From Puniceicoccaceae bacterium (GTDB taxonomy: Bacteria > Verrucomicrobiota > Verrucomicrobiia > Opitutales > Coraliomargaritaceae): a stretch of DNA of 59,140 bases. Within the stretch, counting starts at the first letter, position 1. Every line of letters starts with the position of its first letter. Position numbers and translations under genes: made by a program. Below the pieces are notes generated by a model. That model saw only the letters and a program-made list of their open reading frames with translations, was not told the origin of the DNA and did not search any database. Shown piece by piece: positions 1 to 9,418 of this stretch. The stretch lies in assembly GCA_002729725.1 (NCBI GenBank), contig PBYS01000008.1, forward strand, positions 1 to 59,140. The letters run 5' to 3'.

Positions 1-16
1 AGGTAACTTTATTTAG
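1..16 (+). repeat. IS left terminal inverted repeat
   Basis: AGGTAACTTTATTTAG is the reverse complement of 1887-1902 with one mismatch. The bases further in do not match, so the repeat is about 16 bp long. Confidence 0.85.
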
Positions 17-92
17 ATCGCTCATGTCAGTTATCCGCTGGCTTAAAAAAAAGTGTTGCCCGTTTGGGCAAAATCCTTCGTGATATGAATGG

Positions 93-1894
93 ATGACTCT
101 CAAAACCGACAGCCCATTCGAGACGGATCCTCCCGTTTTTCTGCTCAAAGACCTGACTACCCGTGCGCTGGAAACGCACGAGTATGCACTGGCCGGACAG
201 CTGCTCGAGCAGCAGCACTATCTGGGCGACTGCCCGGCAGGGCGTCAGCTACTGCAAGTAGTCGAGTATCAAGGGCACTGGGTGGCGCTACTGGACTGGG
301 GCCCTGCCTGCTGGAAGCTTGCTGACCGCGAAACTCATATCGGATGGACGCACCAGCAGCGTGCTCAGCGGCTTGGTCTGATAGTGCAAAACCGGCGTTT
401 TTTGGTGCTCGGGCAAGAGCGCATGCCCAATCTGGCTTCACGTGCGCTGGGCTTATCCCTGAGAGCTTTACCTGAGCACTGGAAAGCGCTCCACGGCTAC
501 TGCCCCGTCATGGCGGAGACCTTCACCGACATTGAGCAGTTCGAGGGCACTTGTTACAAAGCGACCAACTGGAAGCCACTTGGACTGACCAAGGGCTTCG
601 AGCGGCACCGCGCTGACTACTTCCGTAAGCATGGACGCCCCAAAAAACTTTGGATCAAAAGCCTCAACCGCAACTCGCTACGCATCCTAACAGGTATGGA
701 TGTGCCCAAGGCCTATGAGCGGGGGCTCAATCAAAACAGCCCAGAGCGCGACCTAGCTCTGACCAAAGGACAGATGTTGGGGCTTCGCGAGCACTTCCAA
801 AAACACTTCACTGATCCCCGTCGCGACAACCGGACTTACCCCGCTTCCTCACTGCTGGTGTTCATTACCATGGCCCTGCTGGCTGGACGCGACACACTCA
901 CTTCCATCCAGCGCTACGGGAACCTATTAACCAATCAGCAGCGGCGCTGGCTCGACTTCCCCCTAAAGAAAGGCACCAGCGTGCGCAAAGCACCCAGTTG
1001 GAGCGCCCTTTACAACTTCCTGACTCAAATCAAACCGGACGACTTTGCCAGTTGCCTAAACCTCTGGCTCGGCAGCAATCTAGGCACGCTTCCCCGCGCA
1101 CTGGCAATCGACGGCAAGTGGATACGAGACCAAGCCTTGAGCCTGTGCCTGAGCGAGCACGAAACTGGAGCACCTGTGGCTGTCGGCTTCGCTGAGAAAA
1201 AATCAAAGACCGATGAAAACAAACGCGAAGGCGAGCAAACCGTAGCCCTAAAGCTCTACGCAAACACCAATCTGGAAGGAGCCACGATCACTGGCGACGC
1301 GCTCAATAACAACAAGCCACAGGCACACGCCATCACACAGGCCGGAGCTCATTACTTCCTCCAGCTAAAAAACGAAAACCGCCACGCCTACAAGGCAGCC
1401 GACCGACTCGCCCAAGAGGGCTCCCCCCTTTTACCTACACGGAAGAACCCGACACCTCCCACGGACGCTTCGACCAGCGAAGCATAGAAGTTTACCCCTT
1501 CGAACCGCTCGAAGCAAACCTACCCGAATGCCGCAGCTTGGCTGTTATACGCCGCACCCGCACGACCGATCCCGAAGAAGTGCCGCAGATCGTCTTCTTC
1601 ACGACCGATCATCAGCCCGAGAAAGGATGCGCCCAAACCTTCGCCCAACTCGCCAGAGGACACTGGGGAGGCTGCGAAATACGAAACCACTGGGTGCGCG
1701 ACCACTGCATGCGCGAAGACAAAACCCGCTCTAAAAAACACAACATCAACTGTGCTCTGGCAGGACTACGCGTTTGCCTGATCGCTATCAAAGCAAACCT
1801 ATATCCCAATCAATCATGGCCTTCGATTCAGGAGCGCTGTCAGAGAGACCCCACTATTGCATACCAAGCTGTCGCCATGCTACGGCCTAAATGA
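93..1894 (+). pseudogene. DUF4338 (DruA-like) + ISAs1 DDE transposase, frameshifted
   Basis: Residues 1-190 carry DUF4338 hallmarks: HYLG, HIGW, NRRFLVL, PNLASRALG, ETFTDIEQFEGTCYKATNW and a HGRPKKLW run. From about 215 on the protein resembles ISAs1/H-repeat transposases: the associated N-terminal segment with DPR, then ALAIDGK (first catalytic Asp) and TGDALNNNK (second Asp). The first frame stops at 1487. The rest of the DDE domain continues in the -1 frame to 1894 and holds GHWGGCEIRNHWVRD with the expected catalytic Glu. The switch lies at a C6-T4 run (1423-1432), so this is either a 1-nt deletion or a -1 slippage site. The classical slippery heptamer pattern is imperfect, so a simple inactivating deletion is my first reading. 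Start at ATG 93. DUF4338 is the DruA family of the Druantia defence system, but no other Druantia gene is present. Confidence 0.8.
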
Positions 1895-1902
1895 AGTTAC
1901 CT
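1887..1902 (-). repeat. IS right terminal inverted repeat
   Basis: CTAAATGAAGTTACCT is the partner of 1-16. The transposase stop codon (TGA, 1892-1894) lies within it. Confidence 0.85.
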
Positions 1903-1907
1903 TGGGC

Positions 1908-2477
1908 TTAGCCCTTCTTCATCTTATCCAACTCTGGCTTCACCTTATTGGTATAGCAGGTAGGGCAGACGCTATGACTGAAACTGGTGCCGGTGCGATT
2001 CGACAGATAGGTTTCCACTTGTTGCCAGTAGTTGTTATCATCGCGCACCTTCTTGCAGTAGGAACAAATCGGGAGCATACTTTCCAAATTTTGAATCACG
2101 GTCGCATACTTCAAAATACGCTCAGCCACTCGTAGCCGCATCCAAATCTGATCACGGTCAAGCGGCTTGGCCAGAAAGTCGTCGATGCCGGCATTCATCG
2201 CCTCCATATAGGTATCCTTACCCTGCACATTGGCAGTCAGCAAAATGAAATAAGTGTATTCCGTTGCGGAGCGCTTACGCACCTTACGGCAAAAATCAAG
2301 GCCATCCAAGTTCGGCATCAGCCAGTCGCTGACAATCACACGCACCGGCGAGGCATTAAACGCATCCCAGGCATCGGCACCATTATCAAAAGCGAGCACC
2401 TCATGACCAAACTGCTTGAGCGTCGTGCTCAATAACTTGCGTGATATTTGATCATCTTCGGCGACTAGAATTTTCAT
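1908..2477 (-). CDS. Response regulator, REC domain plus C-terminal Cys-rich motif
   Basis: 189 aa. Residues 1-120 form a receiver domain: acidic pair D8-D9, phosphoacceptor D51 in VSDWLMPNLDG, a Thr at LLTAN and the KPL lysine. The C-terminal 60 residues hold ICSYCKK followed by VCPTCY, two CxxC pairs around a YWQQVETYL stretch. This module recurs at the ends of one-domain regulators and PAS/GAF proteins (family knowledge) and could bind a metal. There is no DNA-binding domain, so it probably signals through protein contact or through the Cys module. No histidine kinase is adjacent. The gene runs in the same direction as the RNA-modification operon upstream, 75 bp from rluD. The IS element ends 6 bp past its stop and may have removed its natural terminator. 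Confidence 0.85.
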   Translation of the reverse strand: MKILVAEDDQISRKLLSTTLKQFGHEVLAFDNGADAWDAFNASPVRVIVSDWLMPNLDGLDFCRKVRKRSATEYTYFILLTANVQGKDTYMEAMNAGIDDFLAKPLDRDQIWMRLRVAERILKYATVIQNLESMLPICSYCKKVRDDNNYWQQVETYLSNRTGTSFSHSVCPTCYTNKVKPELDKMKKG

Positions 2478-2552
2478 GATACCTGCGACGTTAGTCGCGC
2501 GTCCATAGAGGTCAAGATTATGGCAGAGTCAAAGATCGACGCAGTCGCCGAG

Positions 2553-3482
2553 TTAAGACAGCTCCCCGATCAGCGTCTCAAAATCTGCAGGCAGGGGCGC
2601 TTGAAACTGCATCAACTCGTCGCGGTCGGGATGCTGGATATGCAATTCAGTGGAGTGCAACATGACCCGTGGCACCGTAACGCCCACCAAGCGGGCGGGC
2701 TTAAAGCCATAGGTGGTGTCGCCCAGTAAAGGAAAGCGAATTTCGCTCATATGCACACGGATCTGGTGGGTGCGCCCAGTATGAATCACACAACTGATCC
2801 GCGAGGCTTTCTGCTTATAGCGCTCTTCCACTTTCCAGTCGGTGTGCGCCGGCTTACCACTATGCACCACTGCCATGCGAGTGCGCACCACGCGATGCCG
2901 TCCGATCGGTTCTTGGATCGTACCACGACTCACCTTTGGATGCCCGAAAACTAGGGCAGTATAACGTTTATACGTTCGACGCTCACTAAATTCAGCGGCC
3001 AACTTATGGTGCGCGGTGTCATTCTTCGCGATGATGATGAGTCCGCTGGTTTCTTTGTCCAATCGGTGCACAATGCCAGGGCGATTCGGCGCACCGATCG
3101 TGCTCAAATTCTCTCCGCAGTGGTGAAGCAGGGCATGGACGAGGGTATTGTCTCCCGTGCCGCTGCCTGGATGCACGATCATACCAGGAGCTTTATTGAC
3201 CACTAGAATCGATTCGTCCTCGTAGATAATATCAAGCGGTAAATCGACCGCGACAGGTGAGGCATCAAAAGTGGGCTCTTCTAGAACGGCTCGCAGGACG
3301 CCCTCGCGGTTGACTTTAAAACGCTTATCAATGGTCACTCCATCGAAGGTCACTTGCCCCGCATCGAAGGCTCGCTGCAAGCGAGCACGGCTAATGTCGT
3401 CAAACTCAGAGGCGAAGATCTTATCTGCGCGTCCAGCTTTGGCACCCGCAGGCACCGTAAATTCTATGATTCGATCAGACAT
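2553..3482 (-). CDS. rluD: 23S rRNA pseudouridine synthase, RluD/RluA family
   Basis: 309 aa, the normal length for RluD-type enzymes, which convert uridines of 23S rRNA helix 69 to pseudouridine. An S4 RNA-binding domain covers residues 15-75 ([18 protein letters not shown]). The catalytic domain contains the signature [10 protein letters not shown] with catalytic Asp at residue 142, and ends with [12 protein letters not shown]. Residue choice within the RluA/C/D group cannot be settled from sequence alone, but the S4 domain favours RluD. It is the last gene of the nusA-infB-rbfA-nrnA-truB-ribF run and lies 5 bp after ribF, so the two are surely cotranscribed. Confidence 0.9.
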   Translation of the reverse strand: MSDRIIEFTVPAGAKAGRADKIFASEFDDISRARLQRAFDAGQVTFDGVTIDKRFKVNREGVLRAVLEEPTFDASPVAVDLPLDIIYEDESILVVNKAPGMIVHPGSGTGDNTLVHALLHHCGENLSTIGAPNRPGIVHRLDKETSGLIIIAKNDTAHHKLAAEFSERRTYKRYTALVFGHPKVSRGTIQEPIGRHRVVRTRMAVVHSGKPAHTDWKVEERYKQKASRISCVIHTGRTHQIRVHMSEIRFPLLGDTTYGFKPARLVGVTVPRVMLHSTELHIQHPDRDELMQFQAPLPADFETLIGELS

Positions 3483-3487
3483 TAATA

Positions 3488-4429
3488 TTATTTAGCCAGC
3501 TCTCGCGCTGTTTCGCAATCTTTCGTGATCTGCGCTTTAAGTTCGTCCAAGGACGCAAACTTTTGCTCGGGACGAATGAACCGGAGCCACTCGACCTCGA
3601 GTGACGCTCCGCAGCCTAAGTCAGTCGTCTCCAGACCGTGCACTTCGAGCGCAGGCACTGGGTCCTCTGCAGCCACCGTGGGTTTGACGCCGTAATTCGC
3701 CACACCGGCCTGCCATGCGTGACTGCCGCTCTGACGAAAGCGCACGTAGTAAACTCCGAAACAGGGCTGACACTCGGGCTCCCAGGGCAAATTCAGTGTT
3801 GGAAAACCAATGGTGCGGCCCAATTGTGCACCACTCACGATCTCGCCTGTCGCAATGTAGTTATAACCAAGCAAATCATTTACGGCCTCCATCTCGCCCG
3901 CTTGTAACTCTTTACGAATCCGAGTACTACTGATTGGTTGACCGTTGTGCTTAATGCGGTCGGCACTAAAAACACCCAGCCCTAGCTCACGTCCCGTCGC
4001 AATCAAGGTCGCGACATCACCTGAGCGCTTTTGGCCGAAACGAAAATTTTCGCCGACATAAATTGATTTCAAGGCTGGCAGGGCTTGCTGCAGTTGCTGC
4101 AAAAACTGATCGGCGGGGATTGATGCGAAGGCACGGTCAAAATGCTTACGAATGACGCAATCCACACCGACTTCGTGCAACATCTTAGTCTTAGTCTCGA
4201 TCGGCATGATCAGTTGAGTCGGATCTTCTGGACGAAAAAGACGGCTCGGGTGTGGATCGAAGGTCAGCACACCGCAAATTCCACCAGAACGGCGCGCAGA
4301 GAATACGGCCGACTCAATCACCGCCTTGTGCCCCAGATGCACCCCATCGAATACACCGATCGCTAGGTGTAATTCTCCCTTCAGCTCGGAGAGAGCCTCG
4401 AAATCTTCAACCGCAGCCGGAAAGTTCAT
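3488..4429 (-). CDS. ribF: Bifunctional riboflavin kinase / FAD synthetase
   Basis: 313 aa, full length. It phosphorylates riboflavin to FMN and adenylylates FMN to FAD. The N-terminal nucleotidyltransferase domain shows [13 protein letters not shown] (HxGH at 31-34) and the later [12 protein letters not shown] motif. The C-terminal riboflavin kinase domain begins near residue 190 with [28 protein letters not shown] residues (GRT-GFPT-N) and contains FGVYYVRF. It lies between truB and rluD in the same direction, a common arrangement for ribF next to truB. No FMN riboswitch was seen in the 39-bp gap upstream, so expression probably follows the nusA operon. Confidence 0.95.
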   Translation of the reverse strand: MNFPAAVEDFEALSELKGELHLAIGVFDGVHLGHKAVIESAVFSARRSGGICGVLTFDPHPSRLFRPEDPTQLIMPIETKTKMLHEVGVDCVIRKHFDRAFASIPADQFLQQLQQALPALKSIYVGENFRFGQKRSGDVATLIATGRELGLGVFSADRIKHNGQPISSTRIRKELQAGEMEAVNDLLGYNYIATGEIVSGAQLGRTIGFPTLNLPWEPECQPCFGVYYVRFRQSGSHAWQAGVANYGVKPTVAAEDPVPALEVHGLETTDLGCGASLEVEWLRFIRPEQKFASLDELKAQITKDCETARELAK

Positions 4430-4468
4430 AGTTAATTAAAAAACGCCTCAAGGCGAATCCGCACGCTT

Positions 4469-5197
4469 TTAAAGCGCGTGACTCGGCACGGCTTGGATCA
4501 CGGGGATCAATTGTTTGCGTAGAATGGAAGGCGACATATTCTCCAACTCTTCGATAGTGGAAGCGTTTTCGATACGAAACTGCCCGACAGCAGTGCGGCG
4601 TAGTTCATTAAGATGGCCGCCGCAACCGAAACGTTCGCCCAGATCGTGCGCGATGGTGCGAACATAGGCGCCCTTGCTGGTGCCGACGATAAAGGATACC
4701 TCAGGCAGTGCAAACTTGGTAATGTCGAAGCGGCTGATGTGAATCACGCGCGGCTCGCGCTCGACGGTCTTGCCTTGGCGGGCCAGTTTATAGAGTTTTT
4801 GACCGTTAATCTTCTTAGCAGAAAACATAGGAGGCGTCTGGTATTGATCGCCGATGAAGGTTTTCATCTCGGCCTTGACTTGCTCTTCAGTCAGCTCGGG
4901 CACGGGGCGCTCTTCGGTGATCTCACCGTCAGCGTCCTGAGAATCGGTAATGACACCGAGTTTCACACGTCCGGTGTATTCCTTATCCATGCTCATCAGA
5001 TATTGCGAAGCCTTGGTGGCCTTGCCAATGAGGATCAACAACATACCTGTTGCCATCGGATCCAGTGTGCCTGCGTGGCCCACTTTCTTCATGTGAAAGA
5101 CGCGTCGCATCTTCCCCACGACATCGTGCGAAGTGATGCCCTGTGGCTTATCAACTAGTAAAATGCCTTCCGGCGCGTCATTGGTGAGTTGAGACAT
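4469..5197 (-). CDS. truB: tRNA pseudouridine(55) synthase
   Basis: 242 aa. It makes pseudouridine 55 in the T-loop of tRNAs. The family signature [17 protein letters not shown] is present with catalytic Asp at residue 46; [14 protein letters not shown] at 14-27 and the [15 protein letters not shown] segment are also typical. The protein ends soon after the core and lacks a C-terminal PUA domain, as in the short bacterial TruB subtype. It stands between nrnA-like and ribF, with 24 bp and 39 bp gaps, in the translation operon headed by nusA. Confidence 0.95.
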   Translation of the reverse strand: MSQLTNDAPEGILLVDKPQGITSHDVVGKMRRVFHMKKVGHAGTLDPMATGMLLILIGKATKASQYLMSMDKEYTGRVKLGVITDSQDADGEITEERPVPELTEEQVKAEMKTFIGDQYQTPPMFSAKKINGQKLYKLARQGKTVEREPRVIHISRFDITKFALPEVSFIVGTSKGAYVRTIAHDLGERFGCGGHLNELRRTAVGQFRIENASTIEELENMSPSILRKQLIPVIQAVPSHAL

Positions 5198-5221
5198 GAT
5201 AGATACTGTATACTCTGCGTC

Positions 5222-6220
5222 TTAATCGATCGTATCGAGATGGGCGCCAATAGCAGCCATCAATTGCGGATAAAACTCTTTGATCGAACTATCAGCGACA
5301 TTTAAACCGGCTGCACATGCATGGCCTCCGCCACCAAATTGCTTGGCGATTTGATCCACCCGGTATTTCGGGTCTTTAGCACGCAAGCTACCTTTTAAAG
5401 CCCCTGCGCAGTCTTCAATGAGCACACCGATATCAACCCCTTCGATGGAGCGGGCGTAGTCGACGAGCCCCTCGGAGTCATCGATTGTAGAGCCAGTTTC
5501 CGCATACACGCCATCCTGAATCAAACCAACACATACACGATTGTTGAACTCCATGCTGAGTGAGTCCAAAAAATGCTGTAATAGTTTAATCCTTGCGAAG
5601 CTCTCGCGCTCATAAAGCTCATGCGCGGCCGCCGACGGGTTGGCACCACACTCACAGAGACGACGCGCAATCTCAAAGGTAGCTGGAGTGGTGGAAGGAA
5701 AGCGGAACTGTCCGGTGTCCGTAGCGATGCCCACATAAAGCGCCTGAGCGGTCACAGCATCGATCTCGTAGCCATTATCCAAATAGAAACCTGCCAAGAT
5801 CTCGGCAGTCGCACATGCAGTGGCGATCACTAGATTCTCAGCACCATACAGCTTGTTAGAAATATGGTGGTCTACGTTGAGCGCGACTTCAGGAAAAAGC
5901 TCGTTGAGGCGATCCCCTACGCGCTTGAAATCTGCACAATCGACCGAAATTGCGATGTGACCATCTGGTGTGAAATCTTCGGCCAAGGCCATGGGCGTAT
6001 CGCCGACAAAGGCTTCCAAGGTGTTGGGTGTGGCGTCGCGGTTGAGACCAATCGCCTCAATGCCGAGGCTTTTTAATACGCGCACTACGGCAACGGTGGA
6101 GCCAATGCAGTCTCCATCCGGACGCTGGTGCCCAAGCACTGCCACTTTTTGGCCCTTAAGTGATTCGATGGCAGCCGCAAAACGTGCGCTGTCTTCTGGG
6201 TAGAATTTATTGTCCGGCAT
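5222..6220 (-). CDS. nrnA: DHH-family phosphoesterase, NrnA-like (oligoribonuclease/pAp phosphatase)
   Basis: 332 aa from ATG 6220. DHH motifs in order: [12 protein letters not shown] (H31, D35, D37), VDCAD (D94), NVDHH (117-119), [12 protein letters not shown], and a C-terminal DHHA1 domain with [10 protein letters not shown], which binds short RNA. NrnA-type enzymes degrade nanoRNAs and dephosphorylate 3'-phosphoadenosine 5'-phosphate in the cytoplasm. An upstream in-frame ATG at 6265 exists but would lengthen the overlap with rbfA. The chosen start still overlaps the rbfA end by 14 nt, which suggests translational coupling. Genes of this family are often found between rbfA and truB (family knowledge). 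The symbol is by family resemblance. Confidence 0.88.
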   Translation of the reverse strand: MPDNKFYPEDSARFAAAIESLKGQKVAVLGHQRPDGDCIGSTVAVVRVLKSLGIEAIGLNRDATPNTLEAFVGDTPMALAEDFTPDGHIAISVDCADFKRVGDRLNELFPEVALNVDHHISNKLYGAENLVIATACATAEILAGFYLDNGYEIDAVTAQALYVGIATDTGQFRFPSTTPATFEIARRLCECGANPSAAAHELYERESFARIKLLQHFLDSLSMEFNNRVCVGLIQDGVYAETGSTIDDSEGLVDYARSIEGVDIGVLIEDCAGALKGSLRAKDPKYRVDQIAKQFGGGGHACAAGLNVADSSIKEFYPQLMAAIGAHLDTID

Positions 6221-6560
6221 TCTGTTCTTGATCGAGTTGGTCGAGTATATCGTTGATTTCAGCACCGCGCTCCAGTGATGGGTCGTAGATGAAATAGAAG
6301 GTAGGAAAATATTTGAGCGTAATCTCGCGGCTTACGCGCTGACGAATATCTTTGCCGATCCGGCGGAAGAGCTTCTGGCTGGCAGCAATGTCCTCTTCCT
6401 CGCCAAGGACAGAGTAATAGATACGTGCGTTGCGTAAATCGGCCGAGCAATCGACATCGCTAATAGTGATAGCGGCCGTATCGGCGCGATAATAGCGGCG
6501 CATTTGCTCACTCACTTCACGGCGAAGGAGTGCGTTGATACGTGTGATGCGTTGAGACAT
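6207..6560 (-). CDS. rbfA: 30S ribosome-binding factor RbfA
   Basis: 117 aa, typical size. RbfA helps mature the 16S rRNA 5' end and is needed in the cold. The sequence has the KH-like fold pattern: [16 protein letters not shown] at the start, then [23 protein letters not shown] and a helix ending [13 protein letters not shown] residues, and [15 protein letters not shown] at the end (family F-x-x-D-x-S-x-E). It follows infB after a 139-bp gap that contains a long inverted repeat, and its last 14 nt overlap the start of the DHH gene. Confidence 0.95.
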   Translation of the reverse strand: MSQRITRINALLRREVSEQMRRYYRADTAAITISDVDCSADLRNARIYYSVLGEEEDIAASQKLFRRIGKDIRQRVSREITLKYFPTFYFIYDPSLERGAEINDILDQLDQEQNAGQ

Positions 6561-6613
6561 GGCGAAGCGCCGCGAGCGGCTTATGTATGATGACTAATAA
6601 ATAAAGACTAAGC

Positions 6614-6690
6614 GGAGGGGAATGCGGCGCCGCTGCGATCTATTGGCTCTCACCCGCTAGACTTGCAACGCACGGGACACATTCCCCTCC
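6614..6690 (-). repeat. Long inverted repeat between infB and rbfA
   Basis: Perfect 11-bp arms GGAGGGGAATG (6614-6624) and CATTCCCCTCC (6680-6690) enclose 55 bp that contain further GC-rich pairing. It is transcribed in the infB-rbfA mRNA. There is no run of T after it, so it is not a standard terminator. It could be an RNA processing or stabilising hairpin, or a repeat remnant. Confidence 0.55.
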
Positions 6691-6699
6691 AGCAAAAAC

Positions 6700-9366
6700 T
6701 TAAAGCGACGGACGCTGCTCTTCGACAGCGAAACACTCGATGTGGTCGCCCTCTTGATAGTCGTCGTAGCCTGCCACGTTGATACCACATTCGTAACCGG
6801 CGCGAACTTCCTTAACGTCGTCCTTAAAGCGCTTGAGCGTATCGATCTTACTCTCATGAATGAGCTGCCCACCACGCATCAGACGTGCGATGCAGTTGCG
6901 CTTGATCGAACCTTCGGTCACCATACAACCCGCGACGTTGCGCGTCTTGCCCACCGAGAACACTTGGCGAACTTCGGCAGCACCGGTCTTCTTCTCGGTG
7001 TATTCGGCGTCGAGTAGATCCGCCATGGCCTCTTCGACTTGCTCGATGAGCTCATAGATAATCGCGTGTTGCACAATACGAATGTCGTGATGCTTCGCGA
7101 GACTTTGCACCCCGTTATCGAGCTTAACGTTGAAACCAACCACCATGGCCCCCCCCGCACTGGCGAGCGTGATGTCGTTCTTAGTGATGTGACCGACGCC
7201 CTTACTGATCACTTCGAGGTCCACCTTGGTGCTTTCGATTTCCTTGAGCGCCTGAACCAATGCTTCGGTAGAGCCGTGCACGTCGGACTTTACGATGACG
7301 CGCAGGCACTTCTTCTGCTGGTTTTCGATGGCAGCAAACAAGTCGTCAATAGTCGCGGCGCCTCCTTCAGAATTCTTCTGCTGGGCACGAGCGGCGTCGT
7401 GGAGCTTGCGAACCTGCATGTTCTCCTCTGCGTTGCGCTTGGCAGTCTTCTCGTTCTTCTCGGTGTTAAACTTCGTGCCCGAAGCTGGCACATCGGACCA
7501 GCCGGTGACCTTAACAGGTGTGGCGGGCGGTGCGGCCTTGAGGACCTTACCGTCGGCATCGGTCATCGTTTTCACACGGCAGTAAACTTCGCCGCATAGC
7601 AAGGCATCACCACGCTTCAGCGTGCCACGCTCGACGATCACGGTCGCGGTCGCGCCACGACCTTGCTCTACTTGAGATTCGATAATGGTGCCAGAAGCAG
7701 GGCAGCTAGGGTTCGCTTGTAACTCGAGCACTTCTGCTTGCAGCAGAATCATGTCGAGCAGATCGTCAATGTTCGTGCCCTTGAGCGCGGAAACCTCGAC
7801 TGCAATCGTTTCACCGCCCCAATCTTCGGGTGCGATGCCCTTTTCCTGCATCTGCTGCTTCACGCGGTCGACGTTGGCGCCCTTCGCGTCGATCTTATTG
7901 ATCGCAACGATAATGGCGTTGTTGGCCTCCTTGGCAAATTTCAGTGCTTCGTCTGTCTGTGGTTTGAAGGCGTCGTCCGCCGCGACCACAAGGATCGAGA
8001 CATCGGTCACATTGGCACCACGCTCACGCATCATGGAGAAAGCGGCGTGACCAGGCGTATCGATAAACGAAATCTTCTGGCCATTGTGCTCGATCTGATA
8101 CGCACCGATGTGCTGGGTGATACCACCCGCTTCGCCGCTAACCACATTGGCCTTACGAATGGTGTCGAGCAAGGTCGTCTTACCATGGTCGACGTGTCCG
8201 AGGATACACACAACTGGAGGGCGCGGCTTGAGGAATTTAGGATCGTCGTCGTCGGGCTTCTCAACCTTCGGCTTCGCAGAACCAGTTTGCTCGTTTTGCT
8301 CGCCGCGATGATGAATTTCTAGCTCACAGCCGTGACGCGTCGCAATTTGAACGGCGACATTTTCTTCGATGGTTTGATTCATCGAAGCGAAAATGCCGAG
8401 CTCCATTAGCTCAGAAATCAATTTGAAAGGCTTGAGACCAATCTCACCAGCGAAGTCGCGAACAACGATCGGTGGTTTGATATGAATCTTCTTAAGTCCA
8501 CTCTCAGGTGCTTCAGCTGTTTCACCTTCTGGCAACGCAGTATCGGCCGCTGGTGCGGCCTCTTTTTCAACGGGCTTAGCCGCTGCCGGAGGCTTGGGCG
8601 GCCCCGCAGGCGTAGGTGCTGCCGGAGGCTTCGGTGGGCCTGCAGGTTTTGGAGCAGGCGGTGTCGGCGGTGTTACCGGAGGCTTCGCAGCCGCTGGTTT
8701 CGGAGCCACAGGCGGCTTGGAAGCTGCAGGAGTTTCCACAGTCTTAGGCGCCACAACTGCTTTAGCAGGAATTGCGGCCGCTGGTGGTGTCGAAGCAGGC
8801 TTCACCCCCACAACTGCTTGAGGCGGAATCGCCGCGGCGGGCGGTTTCGTGCCAACAGCTGCAGTCGATGGCTTGGGTGCCTTTGGTGGGCCGCCCACAG
8901 GTGGACGCGGAGGACCGCCAGCTGGTGGCTTAGGTGGTCCCGCTGGGCTCACTGGCTTCGGTGCGGGCGGAGGTGTCACTGCTTTGACTGGCTCGGCAGG
9001 CTTTGGAGCCTTTGCCGCTTGAGCTGCTTTTTCGGCTTCGGCCTTGGCCGCTTTTTCAGCCTCAGCTTTCGCAGCCTTTTCTTCCTGCTCGCGCTCGAGG
9101 TCCGCGACAGACTTCACGAAGACGCCCTCGGGCAACTTCGGTGCAGCAGGCGCATCGGGTTCGGCAGGAGCCGCAGCTTCCTCAGCTTCGGGCACTTCAG
9201 GTTCAGCTGCTTTTACAGCAAATTCTTCGCGAAAGGCGTCGGCAGAGATATTGTCAATCGTGCTGGATGCGCTCTTCACCTTGAAGCCACGACTTTTCAG
9301 AAGCTCAATTAGCTCCTTGTTCTCCATTCCGATATCTTTGGAAAGTTGGTGTATACGAACACTCAT
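6700..9366 (-). CDS. infB: Translation initiation factor IF-2
   Basis: 888 aa. IF-2 is the GTPase that brings initiator tRNA to the 30S subunit. Order of parts: a small N-terminal IF2_N domain (residues 1-55, [22 protein letters not shown]); a long low-complexity Ala/Pro/Lys/Glu linker to about 290; a second IF2_N-like region; the G domain with [11 protein letters not shown] (G1, near 390), DTPGHAAFS (G3) and NKIDAKGA (G4); then the beta-barrel and C-terminal tRNA-binding domains. The linker gives large spurious open frames on the other strand. It follows nusA after 52 bp and shares its transcript. Confidence 0.97.
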   Translation of the reverse strand: MSVRIHQLSKDIGMENKELIELLKSRGFKVKSASSTIDNISADAFREEFAVKAAEPEVPEAEEAAAPAEPDAPAAPKLPEGVFVKSVADLEREQEEKAAKAEAEKAAKAEAEKAAQAAKAPKPAEPVKAVTPPPAPKPVSPAGPPKPPAGGPPRPPVGGPPKAPKPSTAAVGTKPPAAAIPPQAVVGVKPASTPPAAAIPAKAVVAPKTVETPAASKPPVAPKPAAAKPPVTPPTPPAPKPAGPPKPPAAPTPAGPPKPPAAAKPVEKEAAPAADTALPEGETAEAPESGLKKIHIKPPIVVRDFAGEIGLKPFKLISELMELGIFASMNQTIEENVAVQIATRHGCELEIHHRGEQNEQTGSAKPKVEKPDDDDPKFLKPRPPVVCILGHVDHGKTTLLDTIRKANVVSGEAGGITQHIGAYQIEHNGQKISFIDTPGHAAFSMMRERGANVTDVSILVVAADDAFKPQTDEALKFAKEANNAIIVAINKIDAKGANVDRVKQQMQEKGIAPEDWGGETIAVEVSALKGTNIDDLLDMILLQAEVLELQANPSCPASGTIIESQVEQGRGATATVIVERGTLKRGDALLCGEVYCRVKTMTDADGKVLKAAPPATPVKVTGWSDVPASGTKFNTEKNEKTAKRNAEENMQVRKLHDAARAQQKNSEGGAATIDDLFAAIENQQKKCLRVIVKSDVHGSTEALVQALKEIESTKVDLEVISKGVGHITKNDITLASAGGAMVVGFNVKLDNGVQSLAKHHDIRIVQHAIIYELIEQVEEAMADLLDAEYTEKKTGAAEVRQVFSVGKTRNVAGCMVTEGSIKRNCIARLMRGGQLIHESKIDTLKRFKDDVKEVRAGYECGINVAGYDDYQEGDHIECFAVEEQRPSL

Positions 9367-9418
9367 AAATGAGTAATATTATTAAGTCTGGTTGTTGGTT
9401 GGAACGGCGCGCAAGCGA

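Larger units (their letters stand above)
1..1902 (+). mobile_element. ISAs1-related insertion sequence with DUF4338-fused transposase
   Basis: The two ends are 16-bp inverted repeats, 1-16 (AGGTAACTTTATTTAG) and 1887-1902, matching at 15 of 16 positions. They enclose one transposase gene whose stop codon lies inside the right repeat. ISAs1-family elements are usually about 1.2-1.3 kb; this one is about 1.9 kb because the transposase carries an extra N-terminal domain. The target-site duplication cannot be checked because the window starts at the first base of the left repeat, which may mean the assembly broke at a multicopy element. The right end lies 6 bp beyond the stop codon of the neighbouring response regulator. 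Confidence 0.85.

Noticed and set aside
93..1487. Druantia defence system
   Set aside because: Only a DruA-like domain is present, inside an IS transposase; no DruB-E helicase or partner genes were found.
4430..4468. FMN riboswitch upstream of ribF
   Set aside because: Only 39 bp separate truB and ribF, too short, and no RFN-like motifs are seen.
8482..9312. Long open frame on the plus strand opposite infB
   Set aside because: It is an antisense shadow of the Ala/Pro/Lys-rich IF-2 linker and gives an Arg/Cys/Trp-rich protein with no plausible fold.
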